Positions 8,172 to 16,943 of a DNA stretch of 64,000 nt are shown one piece after another. The DNA comes from Fervidicella metallireducens AeB. GTDB lineage: Bacteria > Bacillota > Clostridia > Clostridiales > Caloramatoraceae. Position numbers and translations under genes: made by a program. Below the pieces are notes generated by a model that was not told the origin of the DNA, ran no database searches, and saw only the letters and a list, made by a program, of their open reading frames with translations. Within the stretch, counting starts at the first letter, position 1, and each line of letters starts with the position of its first letter. The DNA lies in NCBI RefSeq assembly GCF_000601455.1, contig NZ_AZQP01000001.1:1-64000 (forward strand). The letters are read 5' to 3'.

Positions 8172-8973
8172 CTTGGAGGATATTAGTATCAGAGCTATAA
8201 ATACATTAAAAGAGGTAGATATAATAGCTGCTGAGGATACCAGGCAGACGCTGAAACTATTAAATCACTTTGAAATAAAAAAGCCACTGATAAGTTATCA
8301 TGAACATAACAAAAAGGAAAGTGGAGATAAACTAATAAAAAGGGCATTAGATGGTGAGAGCATAGCCATAGTTACAGATGCAGGTACTCCTGGAATCTCT
8401 GATCCAGGTGAAGATATAGTTCGATTAGCTGTTGAAAATAACATAGATGTATTTCTGATTCCAGGTCCTGCTGCCCTTATATATGCTCTTGTGGTTTCAG
8501 GTATATCCACATCCAGATTTATTTTTGAGGGCTTTATGCCAAGGGAAAATAAGGAAAGAAGGATAAAACTTCAGGAATTAAAAAACGAAGAAAGAACAAT
8601 TATTTTTTATGAAGCACCACATAGACTTATAAAAACTTTAAATGATATGTATGAACAATTGGGAAACAGGAAAATAGCTATATGCAGGGAATTAACTAAA
8701 AAGCATGAAGAAATATTAAGATGCACTTTGTCAGAGGCAATAGAAATATATTCTGATAAAGAGCCAAAGGGTGAGTATGTAATTGTTATAGAGGGTAAAA
8801 ATAAATCCGAAATTGAAAGAGAAAAACAAGAAGAACTGGATAAGATACCAATTGAAGAACATATTCAAATGTATATTAATGAGGGACTAAGTAAAAAGGA
8901 TGCCATTAAAATGGTTGCCAAGGATAGAAATTTATCTAAATCTGAAGTATATAAATTCAGCTTAGAAATATAA
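8131..8973 (+). CDS. rsmI: 16S rRNA 2'-O-ribose C1402 methyltransferase
   Basis: A 280-residue tetrapyrrole-methylase-fold enzyme. It has the VATPIGNLEDIS start, AAEDTRQTLKLLNHF, VTDAGTPGISDPG and PGPAALIYALVVSG blocks and EGFMPR segment typical of RsmI. It adds 2'-O-methyl to C1402 of 16S rRNA in the decoding centre. It overlaps the preceding methyltransferase gene and must be co-transcribed with it. A bidirectional terminator separates it from abrB on the other strand. Confidence 0.95.
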   Translation: MKGKIFLVATPIGNLEDISIRAINTLKEVDIIAAEDTRQTLKLLNHFEIKKPLISYHEHNKKESGDKLIKRALDGESIAIVTDAGTPGISDPGEDIVRLAVENNIDVFLIPGPAALIYALVVSGISTSRFIFEGFMPRENKERRIKLQELKNEERTIIFYEAPHRLIKTLNDMYEQLGNRKIAICRELTKKHEEILRCTLSEAIEIYSDKEPKGEYVIVIEGKNKSEIEREKQEELDKIPIEEHIQMYINEGLSKKDAIKMVAKDRNLSKSEVYKFSLEI

Positions 8974-8994
8974 TAGATATGGTATTATAAAAAT

Positions 8995-9020
8995 AAACCT
9001 GTGCATATCGCACAGGTTTT
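8995..9020 (+). terminator. bidirectional terminator between rsmI and abrB
   Basis: AAACCTGTGC and GCACAGGTTT form a 10-bp stem around a short loop with T runs on both strands. Confidence 0.85.
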
Positions 9021-9026
9021 ATGTAA

Positions 9027-9269
9027 TTACTCAGATTTAAGTTCAGCCATGCAAGTTTTGCAGATGTTCTTACCCTTAAAGTTTTCAACATCCTTTGCAT
9101 TTCCACAGAATATACAAGCTGGTTGATATTTCTTAAGGATTATCATTTCTCCTTCTACATATATTTCAAGAGCATCCTTTTCAGCTATTTCCATTGTTCT
9201 TCTTAGCTCTATAGGAATAACTACTCTACCAAGCTCGTCTACTCTTCTTACAACACCAGTTGATTTCAT
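9027..9269 (-). CDS. abrB: AbrB-family transition-state regulator
   Basis: An 80-residue protein. The N-terminal swapped-hairpin DNA-binding domain reads MKSTGVVRRVDELGRVVIPIE, the hallmark of AbrB/SpoVT. The C-terminal half carries a CxxC...CxxC pair (CIFCGN and CKTCMA), common in clostridial AbrB proteins. AbrB represses post-exponential genes until Spo0A relieves it. The start at 9269 is chosen because GGAGG lies just before it; ten further in-frame upstream codons have no SD. A strong promoter lies about 43 bases upstream. In Bacillus abrB also sits beside rsmI. Confidence 0.93.
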   Translation of the reverse strand: MKSTGVVRRVDELGRVVIPIELRRTMEIAEKDALEIYVEGEMIILKKYQPACIFCGNAKDVENFKGKNICKTCMAELKSE

Positions 9270-9623
9270 TGTGTTACCTCCTTCAACAATCTTCGACATT
9301 TCAGTAATTAAAGAATAGCAAATCTACCAATTAAAGTCAATGGGTTAAATAATAAATTTCTATTAAACTTAATTAATATATCAAAAAATTTTGAAATGAA
9401 TATTTGGAATTAATTTATTTATTTAATAAATTACATTATTGTTATACAATTATAGGTGGGTGAATAATTTTTGTTTTTCGAATTTTAGTTATTTTGTTTT
9501 ATGTAGTAGTATAATTATTATGGAAGTGTTAATTTTTTATCATAATAAATGCTATGGGTTATTTAAAAACTTATTTGAAGAAAAAGTTGAAATATAGTAT
9601 GCAGATTATTTTAGGGGGTAATT
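9270..9623. other. divergent intergenic region, abrB / CCA enzyme
   Basis: These 354 AT-rich bases separate divergent genes. They hold the abrB promoter on the minus strand. On the plus strand there is a possible -10 TATAAT at 9510-9515 without a clear -35. I see no ORF with an SD and no strong hairpin. Confidence 0.6.
9312..9340 (-). promoter_or_regulatory. sigma-A promoter of abrB
   Basis: Read on the minus strand: TTGACT (9340-9335), a 17-base spacer, then TATTCT (9317-9312). Position and spacing fit the abrB start at 9269. Confidence 0.7.
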
Positions 9624-10994
9624 ATGAGAAATTGGATGGATGAAGTAAGAAATTATGCCATTGAAAACAAATTAGATATATATTTGATTGGAGGGGCATT
9701 AAGGGATAGATTGCTACAAAGGGATATATCTGACTATGATTTTGTAAGTAAGGAAGATTGTCATAGAATTGGGAAAAATATTGCTGATAATATCAAAGGT
9801 TCATACGTTAATATGCATAATGATGTAGCTAGAATTGTAAAGGATAATACATATATAGATATTGCCAATTTAAAAGGAAATAATATTTTGGAAGATTTGG
9901 GTCAAAGGGATTTTACTATAAACTCCATTGCAGAAAATATTGTTACTGGGGAAATTATAGATATTTATAATGGGAGAGAAGATTTAAAAAAGCAATTGAT
10001 AAGAGTTATAAAAGATGATGTGTTTTTAAAGGACGGCATAAGATTATTAAGGGCAGTAAGGCTTGCCAGTGATTTAGATTTTGAAATAGAAAAATCAACA
10101 AAGGAAAAAATACAAAGGGATGCTACTTTACTTACTTACGCTGCCGGGGAGAGAATCCTTGATGAATTATATAAAATATTAAGAAACAAAGAAAGCTCAA
10201 AATACATTACACTTTTAGATAATCTGAATCTTCTAGAGGTTGTTTTCCCTATTATGAAGAGAATGAAAAATGTAGGTAAATGCAGATACCATGTGGTACA
10301 TGCATATGAGCATTCTTTATTAACATTAGATTTTTTAGAAAAAAATATAAACGACATATATTCAAGTAAATGGGGCAATAGAATAAGTGAACATTTTAAT
10401 ATGCAGGTGAATGGATACCCTAGGTTTTTAACTCTTAAATTATCAGCTTTTCTTCATGATATTGGGAAACCTGATGCAATTACAATTGAGGGTGATAAAG
10501 TAAGTTTCAGGTTACATGACAAAAAAGGAGAAGAGGTATTTCAAAAAATAGCTGAAAGGCTGGCAATGTCAAGCGCCCAGAAAAAGATTATTAAGTCTGT
10601 AATATCAGGGCATATGAGGGTATTGGGGTTATTTAAACAGGGAGCAACAGAAAAGGCGATATACAATTTTTTTAGAGATTATGGAGAAGATGCAATAGAT
10701 ATATTTATCTGCTCTCTGTGTGACATTTCAGCAACAAGAAGCTTACTGGATGATAAGGATGAAAGTAAAAAATATTGGAATTTTATAATGGAGCTAATAG
10801 ATAAATATTATGATAATTATGATACAAAAATGAGTAAAGTTAAATTTATTACAGGTAAAGATGTTATTGAAGTTACAGGTCTTAAAGGAAAGGATATAGG
10901 TAAAATCCTTAAAGAAGTTGATGAATTAATTTTTATTGGTAATATTAAAACAAAGCAGGAAGCATTGGAATTTATCAGGAAATATAGGAGGTAG
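9624..10994 (+). CDS. CCA tRNA nucleotidyltransferase / HD-domain protein
   Basis: A 456-residue class II nucleotidyltransferase. The head has the GGALRDRLL nucleotide-binding motif and the DYDFV metal motif (residues 23-41), and a RDFTINSIA block follows; the RLLRAVRLASDLDFEI helix is typical of CCA-adding enzymes and poly(A) polymerases. A C-terminal HD domain (H..HDIGKPDA) could add a phosphohydrolase activity. CCA repair is the likely role, although both tRNAs here already encode CCA. GGGGG precedes the ATG. It is followed closely by the phosphatase gene with an AGGAGGT SD overlapping its 3' end. Confidence 0.85.
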   Translation: MRNWMDEVRNYAIENKLDIYLIGGALRDRLLQRDISDYDFVSKEDCHRIGKNIADNIKGSYVNMHNDVARIVKDNTYIDIANLKGNNILEDLGQRDFTINSIAENIVTGEIIDIYNGREDLKKQLIRVIKDDVFLKDGIRLLRAVRLASDLDFEIEKSTKEKIQRDATLLTYAAGERILDELYKILRNKESSKYITLLDNLNLLEVVFPIMKRMKNVGKCRYHVVHAYEHSLLTLDFLEKNINDIYSSKWGNRISEHFNMQVNGYPRFLTLKLSAFLHDIGKPDAITIEGDKVSFRLHDKKGEEVFQKIAERLAMSSAQKKIIKSVISGHMRVLGLFKQGATEKAIYNFFRDYGEDAIDIFICSLCDISATRSLLDDKDESKKYWNFIMELIDKYYDNYDTKMSKVKFITGKDVIEVTGLKGKDIGKILKEVDELIFIGNIKTKQEALEFIRKYRR

Positions 10995-10998
10995 TATT

Positions 10999-11622
10999 TT
11001 GAAAAGGGCATTTGTAGTTGATTTTGACGGAACTGTTACAAGGGATGATATTGGACATTTGATAATAAAAACCTTTGCAGAGGAAGGCTGGGGTGAATGG
11101 GAAGAATTGTGGATAGAAAGAAAAATAACCACCCCTATGTGTGCAGAAATGCAATGGAGTATGGTAAATATAGCTCCAGAGGATATAATTGATTTTGTAA
11201 AAAATGCTGATTTCAATCAAGGTTTTAAAGAGTTTTATGAATATGTTAGCAGAATAGGTGATAGGATTATTATAGCTTCAGACGGATTTGATTTTTATAT
11301 TAATCCAATTTTAAAAAACAGTGGGTTTGATAATATTGAGGTAAGGTGCTGTCATTTAGAGTATAAAGATGGATGGAAGTTTTCATATCCTAATCTATCT
11401 AAAAAATGTGGACAATGTGGAAATTGTAAAAAAGAGATTGTTGATAAATTAAAGGAAGAGGGTTACAAGGTTTATTACATTGGGGATGGATATTCAGACA
11501 GATGTGGCTGTACAAATGCAGATGTAATTTTTGCCAAATCTCACCTAGCAAGATATTGCGAAGATGAAAAGATTCCACATATTAAATTTAAGGATTTTAA
11601 AGAAATAATGGCAGCAATATAA
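10999..11622 (+). CDS. MtnX-like HAD-IB phosphatase
   Basis: A 207-residue HAD hydrolase of the subclass IB type. The nucleophile motif is DFDGTVTRDD at the N-terminus; the IIASDGFDFYI block, a CGQCGNCKK cysteine cluster and the GDGYSDRCG acidic motif follow. The closest family I recognise is MtnX (methionine salvage phosphatase), but no other mtn genes are nearby, so the substrate is open. The start is TTG at 10999, which has AGGAGGT 7 bases upstream; earlier in-frame codons lie within the previous gene. Confidence 0.8.
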   Translation: MKRAFVVDFDGTVTRDDIGHLIIKTFAEEGWGEWEELWIERKITTPMCAEMQWSMVNIAPEDIIDFVKNADFNQGFKEFYEYVSRIGDRIIIASDGFDFYINPILKNSGFDNIEVRCCHLEYKDGWKFSYPNLSKKCGQCGNCKKEIVDKLKEEGYKVYYIGDGYSDRCGCTNADVIFAKSHLARYCEDEKIPHIKFKDFKEIMAAI

Positions 11623-11627
11623 GAAAG

Positions 11628-11663
11628 GCCTGTGGCATTAGCATTAAAGCTAATGCCACAGGC
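11628..11663 (+). terminator. 15-bp hairpin between convergent genes
   Basis: 11628-11642 and 11649-11663 are perfect inverted copies around a 6-base loop. T tracts are short on both sides, but the position between convergent genes suggests a shared terminator. Confidence 0.65.
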
Positions 11664-11665
11664 TA

Positions 11666-12139
11666 TTAAATTGCATATTTAAGACTATTTACTATATTCT
11701 TTGAACCAATACTAAGTGTGAAGTGATGGTCATCTTTTACCACCTGAAAACTGGAGATTGTATTTTCCATATCAGATATCCATATATAATAGTCAATATC
11801 CAGTCCAGCAAAGGTCTTTGTTCTTTGATAGATTATTTTTCCGTATTCACTGAACCATTTCAGGATATATCTACAGTCCTTTTCTTCAGCTACAGGATAG
11901 ATGTCAAGACGCTGCTTGCAGATATTATATAAGGGAAACTTTTTATGGACATTTCCGTATCTGTTTTTGAAAAGATTGAGATCCTCAAAATATTCCGTCT
12001 GACATGAATTATCCTCTGGGAAAAGTTCATATACCCCACAGAAATTTCTTTTTAATACCCTTACATCTCCTTCCTTAATTTCTACGTGAATTGTTCTACC
12101 TTTTTTAAGGTTGGCAACTTCGTCGGGTTTAAAAATCAT
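11666..12139 (-). CDS. hypothetical protein, 157 aa
   Basis: I do not recognise this protein. It is soluble, with no signal peptide or membrane segment. It starts MIFKPDEVANLKKG and is rich in aromatic residues; four cysteines are scattered without an obvious metal motif. A GGAGGTG SD stands before the ATG, so it is a real gene. It is transcribed alone toward the phosphatase gene and away from spmA. Confidence 0.75.
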   Translation of the reverse strand: MIFKPDEVANLKKGRTIHVEIKEGDVRVLKRNFCGVYELFPEDNSCQTEYFEDLNLFKNRYGNVHKKFPLYNICKQRLDIYPVAEEKDCRYILKWFSEYGKIIYQRTKTFAGLDIDYYIWISDMENTISSFQVVKDDHHFTLSIGSKNIVNSLKYAI

Positions 12140-12325
12140 TTCTACACCTCCACATTTTTTGGAGTCACACCCTGATGTCTTTTCCTATGATTATTTTAAT
12201 TTTAACATACATGATTTAACTTGTGTATTAAAATCATATTAATTTATTAATAATTTTATGAAAAGTTTAATAAATTTTAAAAATGACAATTGACTTCAAT
12301 AAAAAAACAAATGCTGATAAGGCAA

Positions 12326-12362
12326 GTATAAATTAGATTATCCTTATCATACATATGATAAG
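12326..12362 (+). promoter_or_regulatory. possible sigma-E promoter and operator before spmA
   Basis: GTATAAA (12326-12332), a 15-base spacer, then CATACA (12348-12353) resemble the sigma-E consensus. An 8-bp perfect inverted repeat (12343-12350 and 12355-12362) overlaps the -10. The transcript leader would be only about 12 bases, which weakens the call. Confidence 0.35.
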
Positions 12363-12372
12363 AGGTGATTGA

Positions 12373-12954
12373 ATGATAAACATAATATGGTTTTTTATGA
12401 TTGTAGTTGGGATTGTTACACTGATGATAAAGGGTGATATTCAGAATATGATGATTATAATGTCGGAGTCCGCTGAAAAATCTATGGAATTATTAATTGC
12501 CTTATCTGGAATAATGGCAGTTTGGTCTGGGATGATGAGGCTGTGCGAAAAATCTGGGATGGTAGATTTAGCTGCAAAACTTCTTTCGTTACCAATGAGG
12601 ATTTTATTTCCTGGACTGGATAAGAAAAATAAAAAGGCATTAGGTAGTATAATAATGAATCTGGCAACAAATATGATGGGCCTGTCTAATGCAGCAACTC
12701 CATTTGGAATAAAGGCTATGAATGAGCTTCAAAGTATTAATCCACAAAAGGACAGAGCATCTGACTATATGGTAACTTTTTTAATAGTTAATGCAACATG
12801 TGTGCAGTTTTTGCCAACAACTGTAATATCAATAAGAGCTGGTTTAAAATCTTCTAATCCTTCAGATATAATAGTTCCAACAATTATTGCAACAACAGCT
12901 GCATTAATATCGGGTCTGATATCAAACCTGTTATTGAGAAAAATTTATAAATGA
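12373..12954 (+). CDS. spmA: spore maturation protein A
   Basis: A 193-residue integral membrane protein of the nucleoside-recognition (Gate) superfamily. Characteristic blocks are ALSGIMAVWSGMMRLCEKSG, the NMMGLSNAATPFGIKAM signature and the TFLIVNATCVQFLPTTVISIR segment. SpmA and SpmB are needed for dehydration of the spore core. An AGGTGAT SD precedes the ATG. The gene is 9 bases upstream of spmB. In Bacillus these genes follow dacB; here dacB is not in front. Confidence 0.95.
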   Translation: MINIIWFFMIVVGIVTLMIKGDIQNMMIIMSESAEKSMELLIALSGIMAVWSGMMRLCEKSGMVDLAAKLLSLPMRILFPGLDKKNKKALGSIIMNLATNMMGLSNAATPFGIKAMNELQSINPQKDRASDYMVTFLIVNATCVQFLPTTVISIRAGLKSSNPSDIIVPTIIATTAALISGLISNLLLRKIYK

Positions 12955-12963
12955 GGTTAATAT

Positions 12964-13482
12964 ATGAGAGTGGAAGTTTTTATTTTACCATCAATTGTTT
13001 TATTAATTTTGTCTGTTGCAGCACTTAAAAAAGTTAAAGTATACGAAGAATTTGTGGATGGAGCCAAGGATGGCTTTATATCTGTGTTTAAAATTGCGCC
13101 ATATTTACTGACAATGTTATTTGCAATTGATATTTTCAGAAAATCTGGGGCAATGGATTTTTTAATTAAGTTTATAAGCCCAGTAACAAAAATTTTTAAC
13201 ATACCTGATGGAGTTATTCCCATGATAATAATAAAGCCTCTGTCAGGAAGTGGGGCACTGGGGATTATGACGGATATTGCAAAAACTTACGGAGTTGACT
13301 CAATTGAGGGAAGAATTGCAGCGGTAATGATGGGATCTACTGAGACTATATTTTACACCCTTTCAATTTATTTTGGAGCATGTCAGATCAAGAAAATAAG
13401 ACATAGCTTGTTATCAGCATTAATTGCTCATATAATTGGGTGTTTAGCAGCAGTATATGTATGTTATATATTTTATAAATAG
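12964..13482 (+). CDS. spmB: spore maturation protein B
   Basis: A 172-residue membrane protein, the partner of SpmA. It contains the FVDGAKDGFISVFKIAPYLL block, the PLSGSGALGIMTDI signature and the GSTETIFYTLSIYFGA segment. GAGGTTAA before the ATG overlaps the spmA end, so the pair is one operon. The length matches the family. Confidence 0.95.
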   Translation: MRVEVFILPSIVLLILSVAALKKVKVYEEFVDGAKDGFISVFKIAPYLLTMLFAIDIFRKSGAMDFLIKFISPVTKIFNIPDGVIPMIIIKPLSGSGALGIMTDIAKTYGVDSIEGRIAAVMMGSTETIFYTLSIYFGACQIKKIRHSLLSALIAHIIGCLAAVYVCYIFYK

Positions 13483-13546
13483 ATAGATATAGCAGATGAT
13501 AGTTGATATATATCAATCTTAATTGATATAATTAGGAAAATATAAA

Positions 13547-15001
13547 ATGAAAATGGTGAAGCAAATGAAAAGAATAAAGAAATCAACATTAATATTATTT
13601 TTACTTATGTCTATTATACCAATGTGCATATTCACTATTGGCAGTGCTGTACAGTCAATAAATTATTTTGCAGATAGGTATATGGATTATGTTAATGATA
13701 TTGTTAGTCGTGAAGAGAGGCACATCAGCAATTATATATATAATAATTTAAATAGTGTTGCCTTGGTGTCAAATTCTGACAATATCGTCAGTGGAGAAAA
13801 ACATGAGATAATAGACGTTTTTATAAGATTCATGGATGTTAATAAAAATTTTGAAAAGATGAAGTTTGTTTATACAAATGGCAGGGTAATTGAAGTCAAC
13901 AGAAAAGGTGAGGTTGCAGATTATCATAAAAAACCTCTAAGCTATGTTGAGGCCACATGCATCGAAAAAGAAAGATTTTCCATGTTATCAGATGAAAACA
14001 ATGGTAAATACATTGTTTTTTCAGTAATTCATAGAAAAAATGGGATAAAAACAGCCACTGTAATTGGATATGTTCCATTATATAAGGCAGAAATGATAAA
14101 TAAAAGCATGGATGTTGGAGGGATTGTAGACATATATATTGAGGACAGCAGGGGAAGTTACTTTATGAAGAGTGATTTCAATGGGCTAAATAAAGCCCCA
14201 ATTGAATTCAACATAAAGGATACTGATTGGAAGTTAAAAGCTGATGTTAATATTATAGACTTAAAGAAAGGCATATACGTAGATGTTTTAACCAGAGTTA
14301 TTATTTTATTGATGATAATTATAGTTGCCATAATTTTTATATCCATTTACATATCTGATAAAATAGATATGGTGGTAAATAGGATTTTAACTGCTTCAAA
14401 ATCCTTCACCAGATTAAATGAGAAGGATGAAATTTTTATGGAATATAAGGAGTTAAATGATATAGCCAAGAATTATAACAAAATGGTTGATATTATAAGT
14501 CATACTACAGGTTATGTTGATGAAGTTTTGTACCATGATAAGCTTACAGGATTATTCAGCAAGAGATACATGGAGGAAAAACTCAACAACATATTAAAAA
14601 ATTATGAAAAAAGTAAAGTCTTTTTCATGATTGTACAGATAGATTTGTTTGAAAAGATAAATGATGTATATGGCAGAGCAATAGGTGATATTTTAATATT
14701 TGAAGCTGGGAAAATTATAAGAGAAAATATCAGATTTAAGGACATTGCAATAAGGCTTGGCTGGGGTGAATTTTTAATTATTTTAACTGATACTGATTTG
14801 GAAAAGGCAAATAGTATAGCTGAAAAAATAAGAAACACCTGTGAAGAATATATAGTCAACACAAAGGATTTAGAGATTAAATTTACTGTGAGTGTTGGTG
14901 TAAAAAGCTATAGTGGAGATGCTCAGGAAACGGCTGCTGATTTACAAAGCTGTTTTATAAAGATAAGGGGAACAGAAAAAAACTGTATAAAAAATCTTTA
15001 G
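13547..15001 (+). CDS. membrane sensor with degenerate GGDEF domain
   Basis: A 484-residue protein: TM segment about 14-36, an extracytoplasmic sensor region about 40-245 (Cache-like by layout), TM about 250-268, a linker, and a C-terminal GGDEF-fold domain (about 325-480, opening HDKLTGLFSKRYMEE). The active-site GGDEF reads GWGEF (405-409), so diguanylate cyclase activity is doubtful; it could bind GTP or act as a receptor. An in-frame ATG at 13565 is an alternative start. It lies 64 bases after spmB without a clear terminator between. Confidence 0.82.
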   Translation: MKMVKQMKRIKKSTLILFLLMSIIPMCIFTIGSAVQSINYFADRYMDYVNDIVSREERHISNYIYNNLNSVALVSNSDNIVSGEKHEIIDVFIRFMDVNKNFEKMKFVYTNGRVIEVNRKGEVADYHKKPLSYVEATCIEKERFSMLSDENNGKYIVFSVIHRKNGIKTATVIGYVPLYKAEMINKSMDVGGIVDIYIEDSRGSYFMKSDFNGLNKAPIEFNIKDTDWKLKADVNIIDLKKGIYVDVLTRVIILLMIIIVAIIFISIYISDKIDMVVNRILTASKSFTRLNEKDEIFMEYKELNDIAKNYNKMVDIISHTTGYVDEVLYHDKLTGLFSKRYMEEKLNNILKNYEKSKVFFMIVQIDLFEKINDVYGRAIGDILIFEAGKIIRENIRFKDIAIRLGWGEFLIILTDTDLEKANSIAEKIRNTCEEYIVNTKDLEIKFTVSVGVKSYSGDAQETAADLQSCFIKIRGTEKNCIKNL

Positions 15002-15037
15002 AGATAATTATTTTAAGGCAAAGTGGGAAATATATGT

Positions 15038-16521
15038 ATGGGTGATTGTATGCGGTACATATTTTTGATATCTCGCTTTGCTTCTTTTGTTATAGATTAT
15101 CTTTTTTTGTACTTATTTACAACATTATTAGCTAAATTTAACACCATGGGATATATTTTATCTTTAATTTTGTTTTTCCTGTATAGGTATTTAACAACAG
15201 CCTTTTATGGGGCTACCTTAGGCATGAAAATACTAAAATTAAGACTTAAATCTTTTGATAAAAGAATATGTTTAAAGCGTGAAATCTATAGATTTGCTTC
15301 ATCCTTTTTTTATATTGGGTATCTATATGCATTGATAGACGGTAATGGCAGAACCTTTCATGATATCCTTTCTGATACAGCTGTTGTAATAAAGGATGGA
15401 GAGATAAAGAAGGATGAAAAAGAGAAATACGTAAAAATAGTTGCAGTTATCTTATTAATTATATCAACAACTAAATGGACAGCAGATTTCATATTAAACG
15501 ACATAGGCTTTATAGGGTTAAAGAAAAAATATATTTCAGATCTGTATTTCCAAAGTTTTGAAGGAGATAAATTAATAAGTTTGTCTCAGGATGAATTATA
15601 TATGAAAACTCTTGGTAGGAAATACACTGCAGTTGTGGATATTGATAACAAGCCATCCCTTATAAGGATATCTAATAAATTAAAATATTCAGAAGTATAT
15701 AAACTGAATTTACGGGATTCAAAAATTGTTGGTGAATATATCTATAAAATAGATCTTCCTATACAATATCTATGCAGCGGTGTTTTTAAAGAAACTAGAG
15801 ATATGTGCGGAATAAGCCTGAGGGTGACATAGTATTGATAAATCAAAGTGGCAGAATATATGGAAAAAATAAAACACAAATCTCAAATATATTAAGCTTA
15901 AAATGTGGAGATATAGATATGGATGGGAAAGATGAGTCTGTCATATTAGGGCGAGGAGGAGATATAGAAATTTTTAAACTTTTGGATTCTAAGCTAAAAA
16001 GCGTTTATTTTGGAAAGTTCGGAGAAGATATAATGCCAATAAGTTTTCTAATAGACAGGGGAATTTTTGTATTGGCTAAGGGCTCTGAGAATAATCTTCT
16101 GTATTTTTATGAGTATAAAGATAACAAATTTAAATTTAGTTACAAAGAAGAAATTGATATAGATGGTAATGGAAATATATATAAATTTAATGATATGATT
16201 GTAGTTTCCAATATCAACAGAAACAATATGACTTTTCGAAGAGGCAAAATACAGAGATTAGATGTATTTGTAATAAAAGACAAAATAAAAAGGGTGTACA
16301 ATTTTGGGAACAGACCAGGAAGAAGGTATGCATATTTGGTTAGAAATATAGATGATATATATGATATAGATGGAGATGGAAAAACGGAAATAATTTTTAA
16401 GGCAGTAGGCAGTGGAGATGTTAATGGCCAAGGATATAAAATTGAAATTTACGGTTTTAACAGATATCTCCTGATTTTAAACAGGGTTTTAACTTCAATT
16501 GAAAATCTGATGGATTTCTGA
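15038..16521 (+). pseudogene. RDD membrane domain + VCBS/FG-GAP-like protein, frameshifted
   Basis: Two frames join to make one protein. The first (to 15832) has an RDD membrane domain (SRFASFVIDYLFLYLF ... YGATLGMKILKLRL ... GRTFHDILSDTAVV), a further TM segment and the start of a beta-rich outer region. The second (open from 15799 to 16521) continues with two calcium-type DxDxDG loops (DIDMDGKDES and DIDGDGKTE) typical of VCBS/FG-GAP repeats. The change of frame falls near 15811; restoring one A in GGAATAAG gives CGNKPEGD in a single frame. It is a sequence error or real decay. The exact start is uncertain (15023, 15038 or 15050). Confidence 0.72.
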
Positions 16522-16611
16522 TAGACCTCTGGTTAAAATAATATTTATAACTAAAATGAATATTGATATTGACAAGATATAGAATTTTATGTAATATCTA
16601 AATAATAAAAT

Positions 16612-16866
16612 GCTGTGAAGGAAAGAGTAATATATTTTTGGCATGTAAAGAGAGCTGGGGCAGGTGAAAGCCAGTCATGCTGGGATATATGAAGATGGCT
16701 CCGGAGCATAGTGATTGAAAATAAGTAAGTCACTGCGGGTGCAACCGTTATATTGCAGGGTGATGATAGTCACCTAGTGAGGTTTATGTTGTGAGACATA
16801 GACAAAATAGGGTGGTAACGCGATACCTCGCCCCTATATGAAAATATAGGGTGCGGGGTTTTTTGA
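16612..16866 (+). promoter_or_regulatory. T-box riboswitch upstream of metG
   Basis: The leader carries an AGTA-type motif (near 16626), the Stem I apical GGTGAAAGCC segment (16662-16672) and the T-box AGGGTGGTAACGCG at 16809-16822. The UGGU in the bulge would pair with the ACCA end of an uncharged tRNA. A GC-rich terminator with a T run follows. The neighbouring gene predicts tRNA-Met as effector; I could not fix the specifier ATG because several ATG triplets lie in the arm. Confidence 0.93.
16826..16866 (+). terminator. T-box attenuator terminator
   Basis: CCTCGCCCCTATAT pairs with ATATAGGGTGCGGGG, followed by six T. Its 5' arm overlaps the antiterminator, as expected in a T-box. Confidence 0.88.
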
Positions 16867-16943
16867 TTGTCTTCATGTCATGAAACAAAAGATATTTTAA
16901 AGATAAAAAATTCTTAACATACAAAGAGAAAGGGGTTATAAAT

